A stretch of DNA of 64,000 bases from the NCBI RefSeq assembly GCF_043195195.1, contig NZ_JBAFWT010000001.1, positions 186,001 through 250,000 of the forward strand, in the 5' to 3' direction. Positions 40,980 through 50,057 of the stretch are shown one piece after another. A program made the translations under genes and the position numbers. The number at the start of each line of letters is the position of its first letter. Position 1 is the stretch's first letter. The DNA comes from NCEH01 sp043195195. GTDB lineage: Bacteria; Pseudomonadota; Alphaproteobacteria; Rhizobiales; Xanthobacteraceae. Under the pieces are notes generated by a model. It saw only the letters and a list, made by a program, of their open reading frames with translations. It did no database searches and was not told where the DNA came from.

Positions 40980-42305
40980 CTAAAAGCCGTCCCTCAACCA
41001 GCGCCCCACGCGGCCAAAATATGTGCCGCCCTCCGCGCCGACCGCCTGACGGCGGCGAGGCTCGAAATGTTCGAGACCCGCAACCTGGGGGTAGACCAAC
41101 AGTCCCGCAGCCACCGCGAAGGCGGCGCCGCGCGCGGCCTCCGGCAGGCGTGAAACACCAAGCGGGCGGCCGATTCGCACCTGCGGGCCGATCACCCGCG
41201 CCATGAGATCCGGCAGCCCCTGCAATTGCGCCGCGCCGCCGGTCAGCACCAGGCGGCGGCCCGCATCCCCCCCATGGCCGGAGGCCTTGAGGCGGTCGCG
41301 CAACAGTTCAACAATTTCTTCCGCACGCGGCTTGACGATGGTCACCAGCCGCGATTTCGGCACCGAATGGGGATGGTCGCGCTCGTCACCCGACAAGGCG
41401 GGGATCGTCAGCATGTCGTGGTCGTCGGAGGAAACCGCCACCACCGCCCCATGCAGCGCCTTCAGGCGCTCCGCGTCCGTGAGTCGTGCGGGCAGCCCCC
41501 GGGCCACGTCGTTGGTGATGTGCTGGCCGCCAACCGCAATGCCGTCTACGTAGACGCAGTGCCCGCCGGAGACGATGGAGAAGGTCGTGGTGCCCGCCCC
41601 CATGTCGATCAGCGTGACGCCGAGTTCCATCTCGTCATCGGTGAGCGATGAGAGCGCGGCGGCATAGGGCGCCGCCACCATGGCCTCGATGCCGAGATGG
41701 CATCGCTCCACGCACAGGACCAGATTCTTCAGCGAGGTGAGATCGCCGGTCACCACATGCATGTCGACGCCGAGTTCGCGCCCCAGCATGCCGCAGGGCT
41801 CGCCGATGCCGCGCCGCCCGTCCAGGGAATAGCCCACTGGCAGCGCATGCATCACCGCGCGCCCATCGCCGACCGCATAGGTGGAAGCGGCTTCCAGCAC
41901 CCGGCGGATATCGAACTCCTCGACCGCCGGGGCAGTCAGCCGCACCGCAGCCTCGTAATGCTGCGAGGACAGGCGAGCACCGGAGACGCCGAGAATCACC
42001 GAGGCGATCTGCACGCCCGAAGCGCGCTCCGCCATGTCCACCGCCTGGCGGATCGCCAGTTCGGCGCGGGCCATGTCGATCACCGCCCCGCCCTTCACTC
42101 CATGGGCCCGCGTATGGCCGATGCCGAGCACGTCGATGGAATGGGTGCGCCGCCGCAGCACGTCGGAGCTGCCGCGCGGCTTCAGGCGGGCGATGACGCA
42201 CACGATCTTGCTGGTACCGATGTCGAGCACCGCGATGATGCCGCTCTTCTTGGACGGCAACGGACGCATCTTCGGAGCGAAACCCTGTGCGAGCCGATGT
42301 CTCAC
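40980..42305 (-). CDS. ftsA: cell division protein FtsA
   Basis: 441 residues, actin-like membrane tether for FtsZ. The ATPase motifs are IIAVLDIGTSKIVCVIA (phosphate 1), VTLIDMGAGTTTFSIV (phosphate 2) and LVLTGGAAQLQGLPDLM (adenosine). The 1C domain lies between. The C-terminus YFGRVGRWLRDGF is the amphipathic helix that binds membrane. The ATG at 42305 overlaps the ftsQ stop by 4 nt, so the genes are translationally coupled. Confidence 0.96.
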   Translation of the reverse strand: MRHRLAQGFAPKMRPLPSKKSGIIAVLDIGTSKIVCVIARLKPRGSSDVLRRRTHSIDVLGIGHTRAHGVKGGAVIDMARAELAIRQAVDMAERASGVQIASVILGVSGARLSSQHYEAAVRLTAPAVEEFDIRRVLEAASTYAVGDGRAVMHALPVGYSLDGRRGIGEPCGMLGRELGVDMHVVTGDLTSLKNLVLCVERCHLGIEAMVAAPYAAALSSLTDDEMELGVTLIDMGAGTTTFSIVSGGHCVYVDGIAVGGQHITNDVARGLPARLTDAERLKALHGAVVAVSSDDHDMLTIPALSGDERDHPHSVPKSRLVTIVKPRAEEIVELLRDRLKASGHGGDAGRRLVLTGGAAQLQGLPDLMARVIGPQVRIGRPLGVSRLPEAARGAAFAVAAGLLVYPQVAGLEHFEPRRRQAVGAEGGTYFGRVGRWLRDGF

Positions 42306-43294
42306 GCCGCGCCTCCTTTCTTGGCCTTCGCACGGGCCTTCAGCATCTGGGCGCGGGCATCGGCCGCAGCGTCGGACAGGCGCACGACCACCCGGTCGGG
42401 CAAGCGCAGATCGACGATGGTGATGTCGCGGGTGAGCAGTTTCTTGTCGCGGTCGAGATCGGCGAGCTGGAGCAGTGCGCCGTCAACCCCATCCTCGGGC
42501 AGGCGAACGTCGATGCCGTTGCGCAGCTTCAGCGTCCAGCGGCGCTCGGCCACCAGGATCGCGGCGCGCACCTGGTCGCGCACCGCCGGCACGCGGGCGA
42601 GCGCATCGACGATCTCGCCGACACGTTCCTGCGCACCCTCGCCCACCACGATGGGCAGATTCACATAGCGCGGATCGTCCGAATAAGGCGCGATCGACGT
42701 GCCGTCCTTGGCGATGACGTTGATCTGGCCGTTCATCTGCCACAGCGCGTAGGCCTCGCGCTCCACCACATGGATATCCACCCGGTCGGGATAGACCTTG
42801 CGCACGCTGGCATTGGCGATCCAGGGCATGGATTCCAGCCGCGCCCGGGTCTCGTCGGCATTGACGAACAGGATCGAGGTGGTCGGCTTGATGCCCGCCG
42901 CCGCCAGGATTTCCGCGGGCGTGACGTGATTCTGGCCGGAGAGATTGACCTGGGCGATCTTAAAGCCGGCCACATTGGCGGCGGCGTCGCCGAGATCCAC
43001 CACGAATTCGCGGGCTTCCTCCACATGGCCGCCCAGCACCACGCCATAGGCGGTGAAGCTGCCGATCACGACGAGGCTGAGGATCGCCGCGCCGCGGCGG
43101 CCGAATCGGGAGGCGCCGAGGCGCACCGTCATACGGCGCAGGAACAGGGCGATGCGGCTCGGCGGCGGCGGCTCGCGCATCGGCTGCGGGCGGACCGGCT
43201 TGCGGCCGACGATTTGTCCAGGCGGGTTCGCAGCCGGGCGCGGCCCTTGCGGGCGGTCCCTTACCGATCCAGCGACGCGTCCTCCACCATCCAT
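42302..43294 (-). CDS. ftsQ: cell division protein FtsQ
   Basis: 330 residues. A Pro/Arg-rich cytoplasmic tail, one membrane helix (AAILSLVVIGSFTAYGVVLG, about 69-88), the POTRA domain (VNLSGQNHVTPAEILAAAGI) and the beta domain (PWIANASVRKVYPDRVDIHV) match FtsQ. It links early and late division proteins at the septum. The only in-frame start codon before the conserved part, apart from ATG 43180, is ATG 43294, which would overlap the end of ddlB by 34 nt. Its stop overlaps ftsA. Confidence 0.93.
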   Translation of the reverse strand: MDGGGRVAGSVRDRPQGPRPAANPPGQIVGRKPVRPQPMREPPPPSRIALFLRRMTVRLGASRFGRRGAAILSLVVIGSFTAYGVVLGGHVEEAREFVVDLGDAAANVAGFKIAQVNLSGQNHVTPAEILAAAGIKPTTSILFVNADETRARLESMPWIANASVRKVYPDRVDIHVVEREAYALWQMNGQINVIAKDGTSIAPYSDDPRYVNLPIVVGEGAQERVGEIVDALARVPAVRDQVRAAILVAERRWTLKLRNGIDVRLPEDGVDGALLQLADLDRDKKLLTRDITIVDLRLPDRVVVRLSDAAADARAQMLKARAKAKKGGAA

Positions 43295-44181
43295 GTCACA
43301 AGCTCGCCGAACGATACGCCCGAGTGGGCTGCCAGTTCGGGCACCAGGGAGGTCTCGGTCATGCCGGGTTGCGTGTTGACTTCCAGACAGATCAGGCCGG
43401 CGTCGTCGCCCGCATTTTCGTCATATCGGAAGTCCGCACGCGAGACGCCCCGGCACCCGAGTGCCTTGTGTGCCGCGAGCGTAAATATCCGCGCCTGTTG
43501 GTAAATTTCGGGTAAAATACGGGCAGGAAGAATGTGCCTGGAGCCGCCCGGCGCATATTTGGACTCGTAATCGTAAAACGGCTGGGTGGCCTCGATCTCG
43601 ATCACGCCCGTGGCCTCCTCGCGGATCACCGCGCAGGTCAGCTCCAGCCCGGGGATGAAGCGTTCCGCCAGCAGGGTTTCGCCGTGCGGCCAATCGGCCC
43701 GGTTCAGTTCCTGGGGCGGATGGGCCTGGTCCTCGCGCACGATGAAGACGCCGACGCTCGACCCCTCCGCCACCGGCTTCAACACATAAGGCGGGGCTAT
43801 GACATGGCCCCGCGCCGCTTCGGCCCGCGTGACCACCTTGCCGAACGCGACCGGGACGCCCGCCGCCGCCATCACGATCTTGGCTTGCGCCTTATCCATG
43901 GCAAGCGCGGAGGAGAGCACGCCGGAATGGGAATAGGGAATGCGCAGGATTTCCAGGATGCCCTGGATCGTCCCGTCCTCGCCGGGATGGCCGTGGAGCA
44001 CGTTGAGCGCGGCATCGGGCCGGAGGCGAGCCAGCACTTCGGCGATGTCGCGCTTCACATCGACGCGGGTGACGCGATAGCCGCTCTGCTCCAGTGCGCC
44101 CGCACAGGCTTCGCCGGATCGCAGGGAGACCTCCCGCTCGGCGGACCAGCCCCCCATCAGCACCGCGACATGTTTGCTCAT
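43261..44181 (-). CDS. ddlB: D-alanine-D-alanine ligase
   Basis: 306 residues from the ATG at 44181 (MSKHVAVLMGGWSAEREVSL). ATP-grasp enzyme making D-Ala-D-Ala for peptidoglycan. Motifs include GGWSAEREVSLRSG, LHGHPGEDGTIQGILEI, YVLKPVAEGSSVGVFIV and CLEVNTQPGMTETSLVPE. The Ddl signature HPGEDG is present. A longer frame upstream is open but has no family similarity. Part of the murB-ddlB-ftsQ-ftsA run; its end overlaps the start of ftsQ. Confidence 0.96.
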   Translation of the reverse strand: MSKHVAVLMGGWSAEREVSLRSGEACAGALEQSGYRVTRVDVKRDIAEVLARLRPDAALNVLHGHPGEDGTIQGILEILRIPYSHSGVLSSALAMDKAQAKIVMAAAGVPVAFGKVVTRAEAARGHVIAPPYVLKPVAEGSSVGVFIVREDQAHPPQELNRADWPHGETLLAERFIPGLELTCAVIREEATGVIEIEATQPFYDYESKYAPGGSRHILPARILPEIYQQARIFTLAAHKALGCRGVSRADFRYDENAGDDAGLICLEVNTQPGMTETSLVPELAAHSGVSFGELVTWMVEDASLDR

Positions 44182-44252
44182 CTTCGCCCGTCCTTCGGCC
44201 GCGCCCGGCGGCGCGCGCGCGCCATCTAAAGCCGTCCAGCGTTTGCAATTCC

Positions 44253-45188
44253 CTAAAGCGGTGCGGGAATGCCGATCCGCTTGATCTCCCACTCCAGCGT
44301 CACGCCGGAGGTCTCCAGCACCCGGCGCCGCACCTCGTCCCCAAGCGCCTCGATCTCGGCCGCCGTGGCCCCGCCGAGATTGATGAGGAAATTGGTGTGC
44401 ATCTGCGACACCTGCGCCCGTCCCAGCACCAGCCCGCGGCAACCGGCCGCGTCTACCAATTGCCAGGCCTTGGCGCCGGGCGGGTTCTTGAAGGTGGAGC
44501 CGCCGGTGCGGCTCTTGATGGGCTGCGTCGCCTCGCGCGAGGAGGTGATGCGCTCCATCTCGGCGGCGATCTCGGCCGCATCCCCCGGCGTGCCGGCGAA
44601 CACCGCCTGGGTGAAGATGAAATCGTCCGCCACCGCGCAGTGGCGATAGGTGAAGCCCATGTCGGCATTGGACAGCTCATGGACCGCGCCGGTCCGGTCC
44701 ACCGCCCGGCAGGAAACCAGCGCATCCTTGGTCTCGCCGCCATAGGCACCCCCGTTCATGCGCAGCACGCCCCCCACCGCGCCGGGAATGCCGCGCAGGA
44801 AGGCGAGGCCCTTGAGGCCCGCATCGGCCGCCGCCCGCGCCACCTTCACATCCGGCACGCCGGCGCCGGCCAGAACCCGCGTTCCCTCCACGCGGAGGTC
44901 ACCGAACCCCTTGCCGAGGCGGATCACCACGCCCGGCACGCCGCCGTCGCGCACGATCAGGTTGGAGCCGAGACCGATCACCGTTACCGGAACGTCCATC
45001 GGCAGGCGTGCCAGCGCATAGGCGAGGTCGGCCTCGTCGGCCGGCACGAACAGGACTTGAGCCGGCCCCCCGACTCGGAACCAGGTGAGATCCGCCAGGG
45101 CCTGGTTCGCGGCAAGGCGGCCGCGCAGATCGGGCAGCAGCGCCGTGAGTTCCGGCACGAGATCGGCAAGGAGCGGGGTCGCGGACAT
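44253..45188 (-). CDS. murB: UDP-N-acetylenolpyruvoylglucosamine reductase
   Basis: 311 residues. FAD enzyme reducing UDP-GlcNAc-enolpyruvate to UDP-MurNAc with NADPH. WFRVGGPAQVLFVPADEADL, the FAD stretch VIGLGSNLIVRDGG, the LRGIPGAVGGVLRMNGGAYG region and the active-site Ser in SRTGGSTFKNP are visible. C-terminal part includes MHTNFLINLGGATAAEIEAL. Type I lacks one loop; not assessed further. 56 nt separates it from the upstream CDF transporter gene in the same direction. Confidence 0.96.
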   Translation of the reverse strand: MSATPLLADLVPELTALLPDLRGRLAANQALADLTWFRVGGPAQVLFVPADEADLAYALARLPMDVPVTVIGLGSNLIVRDGGVPGVVIRLGKGFGDLRVEGTRVLAGAGVPDVKVARAAADAGLKGLAFLRGIPGAVGGVLRMNGGAYGGETKDALVSCRAVDRTGAVHELSNADMGFTYRHCAVADDFIFTQAVFAGTPGDAAEIAAEMERITSSREATQPIKSRTGGSTFKNPPGAKAWQLVDAAGCRGLVLGRAQVSQMHTNFLINLGGATAAEIEALGDEVRRRVLETSGVTLEWEIKRIGIPAPL

Positions 45189-45244
45189 GGGAAGCGTTTA
45201 GAACGGCACGGCGCGAAAGCCAACCTGCGTCGGCCGCGACACGC

Positions 45245-46132
45245 CTAGACCACCACCACGCCCCGGTGCTTCGCCTCGTCCTCCGGCTCCACATGGATGG
45301 TGACGATGGCGTGGTCCATCTCCTTGGCGAAAGCGCGCTCGATGCGGTCGCAAATCTCATGCGCGGCCGCCACCGTCATGCCGCCCGGCACCACGAGGTG
45401 GAATTCGACGAAGGTGATGCGTCCCGCATGTCGGGTGCGCAGGTCGTGCGCCTCCAGGGCGCCGTCGGCATGGGTGGAGACCAGTTCGCGAATGGCGGCC
45501 ACCACGTCCGGCGGCGGGGCCGCGTCCATCAGCCCGCCGACCGATTCCTTCATCAGGCCCCAGCCGGTCCATAGGATGTTCAGCGCCACGATGCCTGCCA
45601 ACAGCGGATCCAGCGTCGGCCAGCCGGTGATCGGCACCAGGATGAAGCCGGCGAGGACGCCCACCGAGGTGACCACGTCGCTCATCAGGTGCTTGCCGTC
45701 GGCCACCAGCGCAGGCGAGCGCAGCTTGCGCCCAACCCGCAGCAGCACCACGCACCAGAAGGCGTTGAGAATGGTGGCGCTGCCGTTCAGCAGCATGCCG
45801 TTCAGCGGCTGCTCCGGAAAGCGCGGATCGAGAAAGCCGAAATAGGCTTCCCGCAGGATCGAGCCGGCGGCCACCACGATCAGCACGCCTTCCAGCACGG
45901 CGGAGAGATATTCCGCCTTGTGATGGCCGAAGGGATGGTTGTCGTCGGCGGGACGGGCGCTGATCTTGAGCGCCACCAGGGCCGCGAGCGCCGCCGCCAC
46001 GTTGATGATGCTTTCCAGCGCATCGGACAAAAGGGCGATGGAGCCCGTGACCCACCAGGCCGCGCCTTTCAGCCCCAGCACGATGATGCCGAGAAATACG
46101 CTGCCGACCGCGATCCAGAGCGTGCGGTTCAT
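45245..46132 (-). CDS. cation diffusion facilitator family metal transporter
   Basis: 295 residues, inner-membrane antiporter that exports divalent metals such as Zn, Co or Fe. About six membrane helices are visible (first: IAVGSVFLGIIVLGLKGAAW). Metal-site residues typical of CDFs appear in GSIALLSDALESIIN (Asp) and ALVADGKHLMSDVVTS (His...Asp). NHPFGHHKAEYL is the conserved loop after helix 2. The C-terminal ~95 residues form the cytoplasmic dimer domain with HDLRTRHAGRITFVEFHLVV. It interrupts the cell-wall cluster between murC (77 nt) and murB (56 nt). Confidence 0.9.
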   Translation of the reverse strand: MNRTLWIAVGSVFLGIIVLGLKGAAWWVTGSIALLSDALESIINVAAALAALVALKISARPADDNHPFGHHKAEYLSAVLEGVLIVVAAGSILREAYFGFLDPRFPEQPLNGMLLNGSATILNAFWCVVLLRVGRKLRSPALVADGKHLMSDVVTSVGVLAGFILVPITGWPTLDPLLAGIVALNILWTGWGLMKESVGGLMDAAPPPDVVAAIRELVSTHADGALEAHDLRTRHAGRITFVEFHLVVPGGMTVAAAHEICDRIERAFAKEMDHAIVTIHVEPEDEAKHRGVVVV

Positions 46133-46209
46133 CTTCGTCTCCGGACGGGCGGGGGATCGTGAACGCCGCTTGCCTATCCGGTCCTACCCCTCAGTGCAAC
46201 GCCTGTGGC

Positions 46210-47625
46210 TCACTGCGCCCCTGAAGCGAGGGCCTCCAGATCCCCCGGCAACGCATAGGCCCATTGCGTGATCGTGCCGGCGCCGAGGCAAATCACGTAA
46301 TCCCCCGGCTTCGCGAGGCCCCGGACGATCCCCGCCAGGGCCTCGGGTCCTTCCAGCGCCGTAACGCTGCGGTGGCCGCGCGCGCGCAGCCCCTGGACCA
46401 GATGGTCGCGGTCCGCACCTGGGATCGGCGTTTCGCCGGCGGCATAGACGGGCGCAACCACCACATGGTCGGCATCGTTGAAGCAAGTGGAGAACTCGTC
46501 GAACAGGGAGGCGAGGCGGGAATAGCGGTGCGGCTGCACCACCGCGATCACCTGCCCCTCGCTGGCGGCGCGGGCCGCGCGCAGCACGGCGGCGATCTCG
46601 ACCGGGTGGTGGCCGTAGTCGTCGAACACCGTAACCCCATTCCACGCGCCAGTGCGGGTGAAGCGGCGCTTGACGCCACCAAACTGGGCGATCGCCTCCA
46701 GGATGCGCGCGTCCGGCACGCCCAGCTCATGGGCCACGGCGATGGCGGCGGTGGCGTTCAGGGCATTATGGCGGCCTGGCATGGGCAGGCGGAAGCCCTC
46801 GATGCGGCTCAGCGTGTCGCCGGCCCGGTCGCGGAACACCACGTCGAACTTCGTGATGCCGCCCTTCAAGTCCACGTTCATCAGCCGCACGTCGGCCTGC
46901 GGGTTCTCGCCATAAGTGATGATGCGCCGATCCTCGATGCGCCCGACCAGCGCCTGCACCACCGGATGGTCAATGCACATGACCGCGAAGCCGTAGAACG
47001 GCACGTTCTCGACGAACGCCTTGAACGCCTCCTGCACCTTGTCGAAGGTCTTGAAATGGTCGAGGTGCTCGGGGTCGATATTGGTGACGATGGCGACTTC
47101 CGCCGGCAGCTTCAGGAAGGTGCCGTCGCTCTCGTCGGCCTCCACCACCATCCATTCGCCGGCCCCGAGGCGAGCGTTGGTACCATAGGCGTTGATGATG
47201 CCGCCGTTGATGACGGTCGGGTCCATGCTGCCGGCGTCCAGCAAGGTCGCCACCAGGGAGGTGGTGGTGGTCTTGCCGTGGGTGCCGGCAATGGCGACGC
47301 AGCTCTTCAGGCGCATCAACTCCGCCAGCATCTCGGCGCGGCGCACCACCGGCAGGCGCTTGGCGCGCGCCGCCTGCAGCTCGGGATTGTCGCGCTTGAT
47401 CGCGGAGGAGACCACCACCACGTCGGCCTGGTCCACATTTTCGGCCCGATGGCCGACCACCACCGTGATGCCCTCGTCGCGCAGACGCTTTACATTGGCG
47501 CTCTCGGCCACATCCGAGCCCTGCACCTGATAGCCCAGATTATGCAGCACCTCGGCGATGCCGCTCATTCCGATGCCGCCGATGCCGATGAAATGGATGG
47601 AGCCGAGCGCCTGCGGAAGCTTCAT
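46210..47625 (-). CDS. murC: UDP-N-acetylmuramate-L-alanine ligase
   Basis: 471 residues. Joins L-Ala to UDP-MurNAc with ATP. N-terminal Rossmann domain IHFIGIGGIGMSGIAEVLHN, ATP motif AIAGTHGKTTTTSLVATLLD, Mur-ligase marks VVEADESDGTFLKL, MPGRHNALNATAAIAVA and VFDDYGHHPVEIAAVL. Its ATG overlaps the murG stop by 4 nt. The CDF transporter gene follows instead of murB. Confidence 0.97.
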   Translation of the reverse strand: MKLPQALGSIHFIGIGGIGMSGIAEVLHNLGYQVQGSDVAESANVKRLRDEGITVVVGHRAENVDQADVVVVSSAIKRDNPELQAARAKRLPVVRRAEMLAELMRLKSCVAIAGTHGKTTTTSLVATLLDAGSMDPTVINGGIINAYGTNARLGAGEWMVVEADESDGTFLKLPAEVAIVTNIDPEHLDHFKTFDKVQEAFKAFVENVPFYGFAVMCIDHPVVQALVGRIEDRRIITYGENPQADVRLMNVDLKGGITKFDVVFRDRAGDTLSRIEGFRLPMPGRHNALNATAAIAVAHELGVPDARILEAIAQFGGVKRRFTRTGAWNGVTVFDDYGHHPVEIAAVLRAARAASEGQVIAVVQPHRYSRLASLFDEFSTCFNDADHVVVAPVYAAGETPIPGADRDHLVQGLRARGHRSVTALEGPEALAGIVRGLAKPGDYVICLGAGTITQWAYALPGDLEALASGAQ

Positions 47626-48752
47626 ACGGATGGTCCTCGATACGTGGCGATGGGCGCCCCCTGCGCCAGATGCGCGACGACATCGGCCAATTTCTCGGCC
47701 GCGTCGAGCGCGCCGGCGCTTCTCGCTGCTTGCGCCATGTTCGTCAATGCACGCGGATCGACGCCAAAGGTCGAAAGCGCCGCGGCAAGCCGCTCCGGCG
47801 TGAACGCGGACTGCGGCACCACCAGGGCGGCGCCGATGATCTCCAGCGACTTGGCGTTGGCCGCCTGGTCCTGGTCGAGGGCGTTGGGCAGCGGCACCAG
47901 GATGGCGGGCCGCCCGATGGCCGCGAGTTCCGCAACCGTGGAGGCGCCGGAGCGGGCAATCACCAGATGGGCCCGGCCCATGCGCGCCGGCAAATCGTCG
48001 AAAAACGGCCTGACCTCGGCATCGACCTGCAGGTCGAGATAGGTCTGCCGCACCCGTGCCAGATCCTCCTCCCGGGCCTGCTGGACCACTGAAAGGCGGC
48101 TGCGCAGATCGCCGTTGAGGCGCGCGATCGCCTGCGGCACCACGTCGGCCATCACCCGCGCGCCCTGGCTGCCGCCGAACACCAGCAATCGCAGCGGACT
48201 GCCGACCTCGGGCGCATCGAACCGCGTCTCCGCCGCAGCGTGCACCGCCGGCCGCAGGGGATTGCCGGTGAACACCGCCTTCCCCGCCAGATGGGGCTCG
48301 TCGGCCAGGATGTCAGGAAAGCCCGTGGCGATCGCGCTCACCCGCGCCGCCAACATGCGGTTCGCTCGCCCCATGACCCCGTTCGCTTCATGAATCAGGC
48401 TCGGTACGCCGGAAAAGGTGGCCGAGAGCACCGGTGGCACGGTGGGATAGCCGCCGAACCCGACCACGACGGCGGGCTTCAGCCGGCGCATCAGCGCCAG
48501 GCCGCGCACGAGACCCCGCAGCAGCGTGACCGCGGTGCGGGCCAGCGCGAGCGGCGAGCGGCTGCGCACGGTATCGGCGGGGAGCACATGCAGGGCGCCG
48601 GCGGGAAAATGCCCGGCATAGCGCGCGGCGCGGCTGTCGGTGACGAGATCCACCGCATAGCCGCGTCGGCGCAGCACATGCGCCAGCGCCTCGGCCGGAA
48701 ACAGATGGCCGCCGGTACCCCCGGCGGCCAGTAAAATCAGAGGCTTGCTCAT
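47622..48752 (-). CDS. murG: peptidoglycan GlcNAc transferase MurG
   Basis: 376 residues. Transfers GlcNAc to lipid I to make lipid II at the inner face of the membrane. ILLAAGGTGGHLFPAEALAH is the first Gly-rich loop, VVGFGGYPTVPPVLSA the second, and VFGGSQGARVMADVVPQA and ARSGASTVAELAAIGRPAIL complete the GT-B signature. Overlaps ftsW by 4 nt upstream and murC by 4 nt downstream. Confidence 0.97.
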   Translation of the reverse strand: MSKPLILLAAGGTGGHLFPAEALAHVLRRRGYAVDLVTDSRAARYAGHFPAGALHVLPADTVRSRSPLALARTAVTLLRGLVRGLALMRRLKPAVVVGFGGYPTVPPVLSATFSGVPSLIHEANGVMGRANRMLAARVSAIATGFPDILADEPHLAGKAVFTGNPLRPAVHAAAETRFDAPEVGSPLRLLVFGGSQGARVMADVVPQAIARLNGDLRSRLSVVQQAREEDLARVRQTYLDLQVDAEVRPFFDDLPARMGRAHLVIARSGASTVAELAAIGRPAILVPLPNALDQDQAANAKSLEIIGAALVVPQSAFTPERLAAALSTFGVDPRALTNMAQAARSAGALDAAEKLADVVAHLAQGAPIATYRGPSV

Positions 48753-49921
48753 GCAGCGACAGCCTCATGCGACGGAGCCTCCGCCGGCGGCTCGCTTAAC
48801 GCGGCGAGCGCCGCCGCACCGGGGTGCCGCCGCGAGAGGGCGAGCAGCATGCCCATGCCGAAGGCGAGCGAGATCAGCGAGGAACCGCCGTAGGAAATGA
48901 ACGGCAGCGTCATGCCCTTGGCGGGCATGAGGTGAACGTTCACCGCCATGTTGATGGACGCCTGGAGGCCGAAGAGGATCGCCAGCCCGCTGGCGGCGAA
49001 ACGGGCGAAGGGGTCCTGTTCGTCGAGCGCGCGGATGAGGCTGCGCAGGATGACGAAGGCGAACAGGGACAGCAGGATCAGGCACAGGATGATGCCGAAC
49101 TCCTCCGCCGCCACGGCGAACACGAAATCGGTGTGGCCATCGGGCAGGATGCGCTTCACCGTGCCCTCGCCCGGCCCCTGGCCGAACCATCCGCCGTGGC
49201 GGAAGCTCTCCAGCGCGGTGTCGATCTGGTAGGTGTCGCCGGAGGCGGGATCGAGGAAGCGGTCGATGCGCTTCTGCACGTGCGGCACGACATGATAGGC
49301 GAGGACCGCCCCGCCGGCGCCGAAGCCGATGAGGCCCACCATCCAGATCCAGCGCAGGCCGGCGAGGAAGAACAGCGCCCCCCACACCAGCACCACCAGC
49401 ATGGTCTGGCCGAAGTCGGGCTGGAGCACCAGCGGCAGCATCACGCTGCCCAACAGGGCAATGGCCAGAAGCTGGGCCGGCATTTCCGGTCGCTTGCTGC
49501 TTTCCGCGAACAGCCAGGCCGCCAGCACGACGAAGGCCGGCTTGAGGAATTCGGACGGCTGCACCGTGATCGGGCCGATGTTCAGCCAGCGCCGCGCACC
49601 CTTCACCTCGGGGCCGATCACCAGGGTCGCGAACAGCAGCACCAGGCACACCAGGAACACCACGATGCAGACGCGGCGAATGGTGCGCGGCGACAGGAAC
49701 GAGGTGACGATCATCACGCCGATGGCGGGAATCAGGAACATCACCTGCCGGTTCACGAAATGGAACGGATCGGCGATGCCGAGGCGCGCTGCCACGGGCG
49801 GGCTTGCGGCGAGGCACAGCACGATGCCGATGATGATAAGGGTGAACAACGTGCCGAGCAGCAGGCGGTCCACCGTCCACCACCATTCGCTGAGCATGGT
49901 GCGGTCGGCGCGCGACATCAT
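48749..49921 (-). CDS. ftsW: lipid II flippase / septal glycosyltransferase FtsW
   Basis: 390 residues with about ten membrane helices. SEDS-family marks include GARRWLNIGPITVQPSEFLK, QPDFGQTMLVVLVWGALFFL, the Asp-containing GQGPGEGTVKRILPDGHTDF loop, and KGMTLPFISYGGSSLISLA. Makes septal peptidoglycan with FtsI. First gene of the run in this window: murD, mraY, murF, murE and ftsI are not upstream; a divergent helicase gene is, across 136 nt. The operon promoter must lie in that gap. Confidence 0.95.
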   Translation of the reverse strand: MMSRADRTMLSEWWWTVDRLLLGTLFTLIIIGIVLCLAASPPVAARLGIADPFHFVNRQVMFLIPAIGVMIVTSFLSPRTIRRVCIVVFLVCLVLLFATLVIGPEVKGARRWLNIGPITVQPSEFLKPAFVVLAAWLFAESSKRPEMPAQLLAIALLGSVMLPLVLQPDFGQTMLVVLVWGALFFLAGLRWIWMVGLIGFGAGGAVLAYHVVPHVQKRIDRFLDPASGDTYQIDTALESFRHGGWFGQGPGEGTVKRILPDGHTDFVFAVAAEEFGIILCLILLSLFAFVILRSLIRALDEQDPFARFAASGLAILFGLQASINMAVNVHLMPAKGMTLPFISYGGSSLISLAFGMGMLLALSRRHPGAAALAALSEPPAEAPSHEAVAA

Positions 49922-50057
49922 GGGGCGGAACTCCGGGGGAATTGGAATTTGTCGCTAAGATGCGACAGCTTGATTGACGCGTGATTAACCGCCCGCCGCT
50001 GGCCTCCCCCGGATCAATGCACCGATCGCTTTCGTCGTCTTTCCCGAATGCCCGCCC

